Both the position numbers and the translations under genes were made by a program. From Myxococcales bacterium (lineage in GTDB: Bacteria > Myxococcota_A > Polyangia > Palsa-1104): a stretch of DNA of 64,000 bases. The stretch's first letter is position 1; each line of letters starts with the position of its first letter. The stretch is taken from assembly GCA_028287105.1 (NCBI GenBank), contig JAQBQH010000334.1:17586-81585 (forward strand), written 5' to 3'. The notes beneath the pieces were generated by a model, which was not told where the DNA came from, ran no database searches, and worked only from the letters and a program-made list of their open reading frames with translations. Shown one piece after another: positions 54,900 through 62,733 of the stretch.

Positions 54900-57545
54900 A
54901 TGCCGCGTATCGAGCTGACCGTGAACGGCAGCCCGCGAGCCGTCGACACCCACGAAGGTGCGACCTTGCTCGAGGTCTTGCGCGAGGGGTGCCAGGTCAC
55001 CTCTCCCAAGGATGGCTGCTCGCCAACGGGGCAGTGCGGTTGCTGTACCGTCCTCGTCGACGGGCAGGCCAAGGTCGCCTGCGCCATGCCGGCGGCGAAC
55101 GCGGCTCACCGCAACATCGTCACACTCGAAGGCGTCGACGAGCATTCCCGCAAGGTCTTCGCCCGCGCCTTTTCCGTGAGCGCCGCCGTCCAGTGCGGCT
55201 TCTGCATTCCGGGCATCGTGGTGCGCGCGCATCATATTCTCAAGAAGGCGCCGCTGCCGACCCGCGCCGAGATCGCGCAGGGCCTGGGCGCGCACATCTG
55301 CCGCTGCACGGGCTACGTCAAGATCGTCGACGCCATCGAGCTGGCCTCCAAGGTCCTGGCCGGCCAATGCGACCTCCCCGACGGCGACTGGTCGGGCAAG
55401 GTCGGCACCTCCTTGCCGAAGTACGAGGGCGAAGAGCTGGCGATGGGCGACCGGCTCTACATCGACGACCTCTTCCTGCCCGACATGCTGCACGGCGCGG
55501 TGGTCCTGTCCCAGCATCCGCGCGCCCGCGTGCGCGGCATCGATCTGACCGCCGCGCGCGCCCTCCCCGGCGTGCGCGCGATCGTCGGCGCCGCCGATGT
55601 GCCGGGCCAGCGCTGGCAGGGGCTCATCTATCCCGACTGGCCGCTCTTCGTCGCCGTCGGTGAAGAGACCCGCTACACCGGCGACATCATCGTCGCCATC
55701 GCCGCCGACACGCGCCACATCGCGCGCCGCGCTGCGGAGCTGGTCGTGGTGGACTACGAGGTCCTCGAGCCGCTGACCTCGACGGCGCAGGCGCTGGCCG
55801 CCGGCGCCCCGCTGCTCCATCCCGAGAACGGCCACGCCGACAACGTCCTGTCGTCGTCGAAGACCAAGCGCGGCGACGCCGACGCGGCGCTCGCGAAATC
55901 GGCGCACGTGGTGACCGGCACCTGGTCGACCCAGTTCATCGAGCACGCCTTTTTGGAGCCGGAAGCCTGTCTGGCGGTGCCGCGCGGAATCGCTGACGTT
56001 GATGGTGCAACTGCACAATTACTGCGCGTCTACTCGCAGGGCCAGGGCGTCTACGACGATCATCGACAGCTGTGCAGCGCGCTCAGCATGAAGGCGGACG
56101 AGGTCTCCGTCACGCTCATCACCTGCGGCGGCGCCTTCGGCGGTAAGGAGGACCTGTCGATCCAGGCGCAGACGGCGCTGCTGGCGCAGGTGACCGGCAA
56201 GGCGGTCAAGCTCGTCATCGACCGCGTCGAATCGATCCGCCTCCATCCCAAGCGCCATCCGATCGAGATGACCTACACCGTCGGCTGCGACGCCGAGGGC
56301 ATGCTGACCGCGGTCAAGGTGCGGCTCATCGGCGACAAGGGCGCCTATGCGTCGGTCGGCTCGAAGGTCATCGAGCGCGCCTGCGGCCACGCCACCGGCG
56401 CCTACGACGTCGCCAACGTCGACATCGAAGGAGTCGCGGTCTACACCAACAACCCGCCCTGCGGCGCGATGCGCGGGTTCGGCGCCAACCAGTCCGGCTT
56501 CGCCGTCGAGAGCTGCGTCGACATGCTGGCCGAAAAGCTCGGCATGGACGCCTGGGAGATTCGCTGGAAGAACGCACTCCAGGACGGCAGCCGCTTCTGC
56601 TCGGGCCAGATGCTCAACGCCGTCGGCTTGAAGGCGACCCTGCAAAAGGTCAAGCCGCACTACGACGCCGCGGTCGCCGAGGGCAAGGCGGTCGGGCTCG
56701 CCTGCGGCATCAAGAACGTCGGCATCGGCAACGGCATGCCCGACATCGGGCGCGCCTCGCTCACCATCGAGAAGGACGGCACCATCACGCTCGCCAACGG
56801 CTACACCGAGATGGGCCAGGGGCTCTACACGGTGCTCATCCAGATGGCGTGCGAGGTGACCGGCATCGATCCGCGCCGCTTCCGCGCCACCGTCGACACG
56901 CGCGACAACGTGCAGTCGGGCATGACCACCGCGTCGCGCGCCACCGTCTGCGGCGGCCGCGCCGTCGTCGATGCGGCCGGAAAGCTGCGCGCCGATCTCG
57001 ACGCCGGCCGCACGCTGGCGGAGCTCGCCGGCAACGTCTACCGCGGCGAGTTCATCTACGACAAGACGTCGAAGCTCGGCGCGCCCGTCGAGAACCCCAT
57101 CACGCATCTCTCGTTCGGCTACGCGACCCAGCTCGTCATCCTCGATCGCAAGGGGCGCATCGAGCGACTGGTCGCGGCGCACGACGTCGGACGCGTCATC
57201 AATCCCAAGCTCCTCGAAGGGCAGCTCGAAGGCTCGATCCACATGGGTCTCGGCTTCGCGCTCTCGGAGGAGCTCGTCGTCGAAGGCGGCGTCATCCAGA
57301 ATCCCACGCTGCGCGGCATCGGCGTGCTGCGGGCGCAGTGGATGCCCCGCATCGACATCCTCTTCGTCGAAGAGGCCGAACCGGAGGGTCCCTTCGGGGC
57401 CAAGGGAGTCGGCGAGATCGGCCTGCTACCCACCGCGCCGGCGGTGGCCAACGCGCTCTACCGCTTCGACGGTATCCGGCGTACCGCGCTGCCGATGAAG
57501 GACTCCCCGGCGGCGCGATTCATCAGCGGAAAGAAGATGCAATGA
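54900..57545 (+). CDS. Fused iron-sulfur/molybdopterin xanthine-dehydrogenase-family enzyme (XdhD-like)
   Basis: 881 residues. An N-terminal [2Fe-2S] ferredoxin domain has C40, C46, C48/C49 and C61 ('KDGCSPTGQCGCCTVLVDG'), with one residue more than usual between the first two cysteines. The second cluster is 'CGFCIPGIVVRA...HICRCTGY'. The rest is the large Moco subunit ('GGAFGGKEDLSIQAQ', 'PCGAMRGFGANQ', 'GFALSEELVVEGG'), closing with 'GAKGVGEIGLLPTAP', whose Glu is catalytic. The FAD domain of classical XDH is absent, as in E. coli XdhD and the selenium-dependent group. Likely a purine or related N-heterocycle hydroxylase. Located with mocA, xdhC and ssnA. Confidence 0.88.
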   Translation: MPRIELTVNGSPRAVDTHEGATLLEVLREGCQVTSPKDGCSPTGQCGCCTVLVDGQAKVACAMPAANAAHRNIVTLEGVDEHSRKVFARAFSVSAAVQCGFCIPGIVVRAHHILKKAPLPTRAEIAQGLGAHICRCTGYVKIVDAIELASKVLAGQCDLPDGDWSGKVGTSLPKYEGEELAMGDRLYIDDLFLPDMLHGAVVLSQHPRARVRGIDLTAARALPGVRAIVGAADVPGQRWQGLIYPDWPLFVAVGEETRYTGDIIVAIAADTRHIARRAAELVVVDYEVLEPLTSTAQALAAGAPLLHPENGHADNVLSSSKTKRGDADAALAKSAHVVTGTWSTQFIEHAFLEPEACLAVPRGIADVDGATAQLLRVYSQGQGVYDDHRQLCSALSMKADEVSVTLITCGGAFGGKEDLSIQAQTALLAQVTGKAVKLVIDRVESIRLHPKRHPIEMTYTVGCDAEGMLTAVKVRLIGDKGAYASVGSKVIERACGHATGAYDVANVDIEGVAVYTNNPPCGAMRGFGANQSGFAVESCVDMLAEKLGMDAWEIRWKNALQDGSRFCSGQMLNAVGLKATLQKVKPHYDAAVAEGKAVGLACGIKNVGIGNGMPDIGRASLTIEKDGTITLANGYTEMGQGLYTVLIQMACEVTGIDPRRFRATVDTRDNVQSGMTTASRATVCGGRAVVDAAGKLRADLDAGRTLAELAGNVYRGEFIYDKTSKLGAPVENPITHLSFGYATQLVILDRKGRIERLVAAHDVGRVINPKLLEGQLEGSIHMGLGFALSEELVVEGGVIQNPTLRGIGVLRAQWMPRIDILFVEEAEPEGPFGAKGVGEIGLLPTAPAVANALYRFDGIRRTALPMKDSPAARFISGKKMQ

Positions 57546-58168
57546 AACTCGTCAAGGCAGCTGCGCTCGTCGCCCTCTTATTGTGCGCTCGCACCACGTA
57601 CGCCGCGGAACAGATGAAGGTCGGCTTCCTCATCGATTTCGTGAACGGCGTATCGATCCCCATCTCCGACTCCAAGTACAAAGACTTCGCCGACGCCTCG
57701 TTCAAGATGGGCGTGCGCGCCGGCCTCGTCCTCTACGTCTCGCGCCACCTCGGCGTCGCGCCCGAGGCGGAGTTCGATTTCATCCCCGTCAACAGCAACG
57801 ACGCCACCTACCAGAAGAACGGCGCCGATGCGCGCTTCTATCGTCTGCGCGGGCTCATCGGCGGTCGGCTCATCCTGCCGTTCAGCGTCGGCTCGTTCTA
57901 CGTGCGCGCGATGATCGGCATCGATCACATCCGCGGCAACATCTCCGCCAGCGCCTTCGGCGTCACCGTCTCGCAGGACTATTCGACGACGGGCTTCACC
58001 TTCGAGCCGGGGGTCGGCGTGCAGTTCAACGTCGCCAAGCACTTCGTCGTCGGATTCACGACCGGCTTTCCCATCGCGCTGCACGACTTCGGGACCAACC
58101 GGCCGGTGCCGTCGAGCTTCACGGCCGTCGACGTCGACTTCCTCGGCGTCCTCGGCGTCCGCCTCTAG
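57542..58168 (+). CDS. Outer-membrane beta-barrel protein
   Basis: 208 residues. ATGA overlap with the molybdoenzyme gene. Signal peptide (to ~'TTYAA'), then alternating strands with aromatic girdle positions and Gly/Phe ends: 'FKMGVRAGLVLYVSRHLGVAPEAEFDFIPV' (~55-84), 'FRLRGLIGGRLILPFSVGSFYVRAMIGIDH'-like strands, 'GFTFEPGVGVQFNVAKHFVVGFTTGFPI', and a typical OMP end 'VDVDFLGVLGVRL'. It is similar to OmpX/OmpW-sized barrels (about 8 strands). Coupling to the molybdoenzyme gene could mean it is a channel for its substrate, but that is conjecture. Confidence 0.82.
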   Translation: MKLVKAAALVALLLCARTTYAAEQMKVGFLIDFVNGVSIPISDSKYKDFADASFKMGVRAGLVLYVSRHLGVAPEAEFDFIPVNSNDATYQKNGADARFYRLRGLIGGRLILPFSVGSFYVRAMIGIDHIRGNISASAFGVTVSQDYSTTGFTFEPGVGVQFNVAKHFVVGFTTGFPIALHDFGTNRPVPSSFTAVDVDFLGVLGVRL

Positions 58169-58174
58169 CCGGCC

Positions 58175-59104
58175 ATGGCCGGCTGGCTCTACCGCCGCAT
58201 GTTTCCGCGCTTCCGCCCGCGCGCCGAGCTGCGTCCGACGACGCAATCGGCCGCCGGCGCGAGCGTGCGCATTCGTTGGCTCGGCACCGCCGGTCACGTG
58301 ATCGAGAGCGCCAACACCACGCTGCTCCTCGATCCCTTCTTGACGCGACCGTCGCTCGGCGCGCTCCTCGGCCGCATCGCGCCCGACGAAGCGGCGATTC
58401 GCGCGCGCCTGCCCGACCGCGTCGACGGCGTCTTGTGCGGACACAGCCACTTCGATCATCTGCTCGATGCGCCCTTCATCGCGCGCACCACCGGCGCCAC
58501 GCTCGTCGGCAGCGCCAGCACCTGCAACTTCGGTCGCGCCGAAGGCGTACCCGAGACGCAGCTCGCCGAAGTGCCGCCGCACGGGCGCACCTTGCAGATC
58601 GGCGACGCGACCATCCGCTTCGTCCCGAGCCTGCACGGACGCGTCGCGTTCAACCGCGTGCCCTTCGTCGGCGACGTGACCGCGCCGCCGACGCTGCCGG
58701 TGCACGCCTGGCGCTATCGCATGGGCGGCGCGTTCGGCATCCTCATCGACCTCGCCGGCGTGCGCATCTACCACAACGGCTCGGCGGATCTCGTCGACGC
58801 GGAGCTGGCCGGCGCGCAGGCCGACGTGCTCCTCGTCGGGCTCGCCGGCCGCCAGGCCACGCGCGACTATCTCGCGCGCCTCTGTGGTGCGCTCGCACCA
58901 CGGCTGATCGTGCCGACGCACCACGACGCCTTCTTCGCACCGCTCGACGGCGGGCTGCACCTTCTGCGCGGTATCGATCTCGACGGCTTCGTCGCCGAGG
59001 CGCGCGTCCACGCGCCATCCGCCACCGTGGTCACGCCCGAGTACGACGAAGCGCTCGCGATCCCGAGCGGCGACGCGCGCGCCGCCGCCTTCCTCGCTCG
59101 CTAG
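58175..59104 (+). CDS. MBL-fold metal-dependent hydrolase (UlaG/NAPE-PLD-like)
   Basis: 309 residues. The zinc motif HxHxDH is present as 'CGHSHFDHLLDAPFI'; later ligands are 'YHNGSADLVDAE' (Asp) and 'VPTHHDAFF' (His). 'IRWLGTAGHVIESANTTLLLDPFL' is a typical N-terminal strand-loop of this family (G-x-x-x-x-x-I-E-x-x-x-x-x-L-L-D-P). Members include phospholipase D-like and lactonase enzymes. It lies 6 nt after the barrel gene, likely in the same transcript. The final bases overlap the convergent lipoprotein by 4 nt. Confidence 0.85.
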   Translation: MAGWLYRRMFPRFRPRAELRPTTQSAAGASVRIRWLGTAGHVIESANTTLLLDPFLTRPSLGALLGRIAPDEAAIRARLPDRVDGVLCGHSHFDHLLDAPFIARTTGATLVGSASTCNFGRAEGVPETQLAEVPPHGRTLQIGDATIRFVPSLHGRVAFNRVPFVGDVTAPPTLPVHAWRYRMGGAFGILIDLAGVRIYHNGSADLVDAELAGAQADVLLVGLAGRQATRDYLARLCGALAPRLIVPTHHDAFFAPLDGGLHLLRGIDLDGFVAEARVHAPSATVVTPEYDEALAIPSGDARAAAFLAR

Positions 59105-60285
59105 AAGGGCGCGAAGATGGCGATCTCGGAATTGCCGGCGCCGCCGAACTGCGCCATCGGGTCCGAGAGCCGCAGGCGCAAGTAGCGCGCCGCGCCCGCC
59201 AGCGTCGTCGTCTGATAGGCCTGCCCTTTGAGCGTCTGCTGGAGCGTCCAGCTCGTCATGTCATCCGAGGTCTCGACGAGGACGTTGGCCGTCGCGTTGG
59301 TGACGGCCAGATCGTAGATGACCAGGAACGCCAGCGGATGCGAGAAGCCGATGTCGACCATGATCCAGTTGTTGAGCGGCGTCGCCGGGCAGGTCATCCC
59401 CGACGGGCAGGCCGCCGCCTGCACCGGCACGAAGCGCGTCGCCGGATTGCCGTCGGTGACCGGACAGGGGCGCGCCAGCCGCGACGGCATCCCGTCGGCG
59501 CCCTGCGTGTAGCAATCTTGATTGCGCGACAGCGGGATCAGCCCGTGATTCGGATAGCTCTGCGGCGGCGCGAACCAGTTGAACGTGAAGTCGGTGCCGT
59601 TGCCCGGCTGCTTGCGCGTCGCCACCACGGTCCACTGACCCTGTGAATCCTGCGTCACGCGGCGATCGATCGACAGCGACGACGCCTTGGCCGCGTCCTG
59701 CTGCCAGATGGTGACGTTGTCGGGCGTGGTGATGGTGACGCGGTAATCGTCGGCTGCCGCGCCGCCGATGCGCGACTCGAGCGTCGGCCAGGCGAAGCCG
59801 GGATTTCCCGCGGTGTCGTCGGCGAGCGTGCCGGCGTCGCTCCAGAAATTCATCGCCGGAATGGTCAGCGTCGTGCGCTGGATCTGGAAGTCGGTCGAGA
59901 CCGCGCAGCCGCCGCTCGGACAGCCCGCGAACGACGTGAACGTGAGCGCCTCGCCCGTCGAGCCCTGCGTGTCGGCGCCCCGCATCGCGAACTGATAGTT
60001 GCCGCCGCCGTCGCTGTCCGACTCCTCGAACGAGCTGCAGATGTCGAGCTGCCCGCCGATGCAGGCGAGGCCGATCGAGCCGACTGCCACGAACACCTGA
60101 CTCAGCGCCTGCAGCGGATCGGGATGGCGGATGAGCTTGACCTTCGCCGCCGGCGACGCGCCGCCCTCCTGCGTCTTGACCGTGCCGTTGAGCTTGATGC
60201 TGTCCTTGGCGTTGACCTGGCTCGGCGGTCCGAAACAGCCGGCCAGGGAAACGAGCGCGACGATCCCCACGACGGTGCTGCGCAT
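59101..60285 (-). CDS. Lipoprotein with C-terminal discoidin-like domain
   Basis: 394 residues, ATG 60285 with GGGAGG just before it (a TTG one codon upstream is a weaker alternative). Lipobox VSLAGC. The N-terminal part (~30-140) looks like a carboxypeptidase-regulatory-type beta domain ('IKLNGTVKTQEGGASPAAKVKL', 'DGGGNYQFAM'). The C-terminal ~90 residues resemble F5/8 type C domains: 'NNWIMVDIGFSHPLAFLVIYDL', 'VLVETSDDMTSWTLQQTL', 'ARYLRLRLSDP'. Several cysteines suggest disulfides. It probably binds a surface ligand. Confidence 0.8.
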   Translation of the reverse strand: MRSTVVGIVALVSLAGCFGPPSQVNAKDSIKLNGTVKTQEGGASPAAKVKLIRHPDPLQALSQVFVAVGSIGLACIGGQLDICSSFEESDSDGGGNYQFAMRGADTQGSTGEALTFTSFAGCPSGGCAVSTDFQIQRTTLTIPAMNFWSDAGTLADDTAGNPGFAWPTLESRIGGAAADDYRVTITTPDNVTIWQQDAAKASSLSIDRRVTQDSQGQWTVVATRKQPGNGTDFTFNWFAPPQSYPNHGLIPLSRNQDCYTQGADGMPSRLARPCPVTDGNPATRFVPVQAAACPSGMTCPATPLNNWIMVDIGFSHPLAFLVIYDLAVTNATANVLVETSDDMTSWTLQQTLKGQAYQTTTLAGAARYLRLRLSDPMAQFGGAGNSEIAIFAPF

Positions 60286-60300
60286 CAAACCCTCCCGTTA

Positions 60301-60306
60301 TAGAGT
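60301..60306 (+). promoter_or_regulatory. -10 hexamer (TAGAGT) of the PLP-enzyme/ssnA unit
   Basis: TAGAGT followed by 7 nt and the ATG at 60314. Leaderless-type spacing, divergent from the lipoprotein gene. Confidence 0.4.
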
Positions 60307-60313
60307 ATCACCC

Positions 60314-61579
60314 ATGGAGAAGATTGCGGCACTCCGCTGTGTCGAATGCGGCAAGGCGTTCCGCGAGGACGAGGCGATGTACACCTGCCCCTCCTGCGGC
60401 ACGCGCCCCGACGGCGGCTGGGGAATCCTCGACGTCGAGTACGACTACGAGCGCCAGGCGCGCCTGTTCCACAAGGACCACCTGCAGCGCGCCGAGCGGA
60501 ACATCTGGCGCTATCTGCCCATCCTGCCGCTCGCCGATAACGCCAAGCTGCCGTCGCTGCAGATCGGCTGGACGCCGATCATGGAGTTCCCCGAGCTGGC
60601 GCGCCGCTGGGGCATCGCCAACTTGTACTTGAAGGACGACGGCCGCCTGCCGACGGGCAGCTTCAAGGATCGCGCCTCCGCGGTCGGCACCGCCAAGGCG
60701 GTGGAGCTCGGCTTCGACACCATCTGCTGCGCTTCGACGGGCAACGCTGCCTCGTCGCTGGCCGGCTTCTCGGCGAACCTCGGGCTGCGCTCCTACATCT
60801 TCGTGCCGGCGCACGCGCCCGAGGGCAAGGTCGCGCAGCTGCGCATCTTCAAGTCGAACGTGCTGCTCGTCGAGGGCACCTACGACGAAGCCTATTATCT
60901 GTGTCAAGAGGCGGCGGAAGCGTTCGGTTGGTACAACCGCAACTGCGCCATCAACCCCTATTTGATCGAAGGCAAGAAGACCGCCGGGCTCGAAGCGGCC
61001 GAGCAGATGGCGGGCAAGATCCCCGACTGGGTCTCGGTCGCCGTCGGTGACGGCTGCACGATCGCCGGCATCTGGAAGGGCTTCGTCGAGATGAAGCGGT
61101 TCGGCATCATCGACAAGCTGCCGCGCCTCCTCGGCGTGCAGGCCGAGGGCGCGCAGCCGATCTTCGAGGCGTTCCACGCCGGCGACGAGACTGTGCGGCC
61201 GCGCCGCCCCGAGACGCTCGCGGACTCGATCGCCGTGGGACAGCCGCGCAACCAGACCAAGGCGCTGCGCGCCATCCGCGAGTCGGGCGGCGCCATGGTC
61301 GCGGTCAGCGACGAGGAGATCTTGTCCGCCATGTACGAGCTGGCGCAAAAGACCGGCGTCTTCGGCGAGCCGGCAGGCGTGACCGGCATCGCCGGCCTCT
61401 TGCGCGCCATCACCGACGAGACCGTCAAGTCGACCGAGACGGTGCTGCACATCGTCAGCGGCAACGGGCTCAAGGACGTGCGCTCGGCGCAGCGCGCCTG
61501 TCCCGACGCGCGCCGCATCAACGTGTCGCTCGACGACGTGCGCGCCATCGTCGCTGCCGACGGCCCCCGCCCCGCATGA
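60314..61579 (+). CDS. Threonine synthase-like PLP-dependent enzyme with N-terminal zinc ribbon
   Basis: 421 residues. Zinc ribbon C9-C12 ('RCVECGKAF') and C25-C28 ('YTCPSCGTRP'), then a fold-type II PLP core: K118 binds PLP in 'LPTGSFKDRAS', 'CASTGNAASSLAGFSANLG' contacts the cofactor, 'SVAVGDGCTIAGIWKGF' holds the phosphate, and 'FGEPAGVTGIAGLLRAI' closes the active site. This resembles archaeal-type threonine synthases (ThrC), but related proteins in purine/selenium gene clusters may act on 2,3-diaminopropionate or similar. The stop overlaps the ssnA ATG. Confidence 0.9.
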   Translation: MEKIAALRCVECGKAFREDEAMYTCPSCGTRPDGGWGILDVEYDYERQARLFHKDHLQRAERNIWRYLPILPLADNAKLPSLQIGWTPIMEFPELARRWGIANLYLKDDGRLPTGSFKDRASAVGTAKAVELGFDTICCASTGNAASSLAGFSANLGLRSYIFVPAHAPEGKVAQLRIFKSNVLLVEGTYDEAYYLCQEAAEAFGWYNRNCAINPYLIEGKKTAGLEAAEQMAGKIPDWVSVAVGDGCTIAGIWKGFVEMKRFGIIDKLPRLLGVQAEGAQPIFEAFHAGDETVRPRRPETLADSIAVGQPRNQTKALRAIRESGGAMVAVSDEEILSAMYELAQKTGVFGEPAGVTGIAGLLRAITDETVKSTETVLHIVSGNGLKDVRSAQRACPDARRINVSLDDVRAIVAADGPRPA

Positions 61580-62715
61580 TGCAGACGCATCATGACCGTC
61601 TGACGCTCCCCGGCTTCGTCTGCGCGCACACGCATCTCTACTCGGCGCTCGCGCGCGGCATGCCGCAGCCGCCGGCGCCGCCGCGCAGCTTCGTCGAGAT
61701 CCTCGAGAAGGTCTGGTGGAAGCTCGACCGCGCGCTCGACGCCGAGACGGTGGAGCTATCGGCGCTCGTGGGCGCCTGTGAAGCGGCGCGCGCCGGCTGT
61801 ACGACCATCATCGATCATCACGCGTCGCCGGGCGCGCGCGGCTCCGCCGTGGACGGCTCGCTCGATCTGGTGGCCGCCGCCATCGCCCGTGTCGGCCTAC
61901 GCGCGGTCGTCTGTTACGAGGTGACCGATCGCAACGGCCCCGACGAAGCGCGCGCCGGCGTGCGCGAGAACGATCGGTTTCTCCAGCGGGTGCGCTCGGA
62001 GCCGCCGCGTCTGGTGCGCGCGATGGTCGGCGCACACGCCGCGTTCACGCTCTCCGACGGCACCGCCGAGGCGATCGCCGAGGTCGCCGCGCGCCATCGC
62101 GCCGGCGTGCACATCCACGTCGCCGAGGATGCCGTCGATGCGCACAAGGACGGCCGCTCCACCGTCGAGTGGCTCGACGCGCGCGGTCTCCTCGACGCGC
62201 GCTCGCTCCTCGCGCACTGCGTGCACGTCAGCGACGCCGACGCCGCGCGCATCGCCGCCGCCGGCGCCCACGTCGTGCACAACGCGCGGTCGAACGCCAA
62301 CAACGCCGTCGGCTACGCGCGGCCGGGCCGCTTCGGTGCGCAGCTCCTCCTCGGCACCGACGGCATCGACGCCGACATGCGCGGCGAAGCGCAGTTCGCC
62401 TTCTTCGCCGCGCGCGATCACGGCGACGCGTTCGATGTCGGCGCCGCCCTCGCACGAGGCCGGCGCTTCGCGGCCGGGCTCTTCGACGCCGAATCGCTCG
62501 ACGACACCATCACGCTCGAGTATCGGTCGCCGACCCCGCTCAGCGACGGCAACCTCGGCGGACATCTACTGTTCGGCTTGCGCGCCGCCCAGGTTCGCGG
62601 CGTCACCGTCGACGGGCAGACCGTGATGCACGACGGCGCGCTCGTCAACGTCGACGAGGAGCGCATCTACGCGCGGGCGCGCGAGCTGGCCGCGAAGCTC
62701 TGGGCGCGTATGTAG
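61576..62715 (+). CDS. ssnA: SsnA-like aminohydrolase lacking its N-terminal domain
   Basis: 379 residues against about 440 in E. coli SsnA. The SsnA identity is shown by 'VCAHTHLYSALARG' (H18, H20), 'KVWWKLDRALDAETVELSALVGACEAARAGCTTIIDHHASP' (in short motifs: WWKLDRALD, IDHHASP), 'CYEVTDRNG', 'VHNARSNANN', 'GTDGIDADM' and 'YRSPTPLSDGNLGGH'. The first ~55 residues of the beta-sandwich normally preceding the HxH are missing; the ATG overlaps the stop of the PLP-enzyme gene, so no longer start is available. SsnA belongs to the selenium-dependent Mo hydroxylase gene set. Likely deaminates a purine-derived intermediate. Confidence 0.88.
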   Translation: MMQTHHDRLTLPGFVCAHTHLYSALARGMPQPPAPPRSFVEILEKVWWKLDRALDAETVELSALVGACEAARAGCTTIIDHHASPGARGSAVDGSLDLVAAAIARVGLRAVVCYEVTDRNGPDEARAGVRENDRFLQRVRSEPPRLVRAMVGAHAAFTLSDGTAEAIAEVAARHRAGVHIHVAEDAVDAHKDGRSTVEWLDARGLLDARSLLAHCVHVSDADAARIAAAGAHVVHNARSNANNAVGYARPGRFGAQLLLGTDGIDADMRGEAQFAFFAARDHGDAFDVGAALARGRRFAAGLFDAESLDDTITLEYRSPTPLSDGNLGGHLLFGLRAAQVRGVTVDGQTVMHDGALVNVDEERIYARARELAAKLWARM

Positions 62716-62733
62716 GTAGTCGGAGAGGTTCGC

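Noticed and set aside
61576..62715. Second amidohydrolase as guanine deaminase
   Set aside because: Motifs WWKLDRALD, DHHASP and VHNARSN are specific to SsnA.
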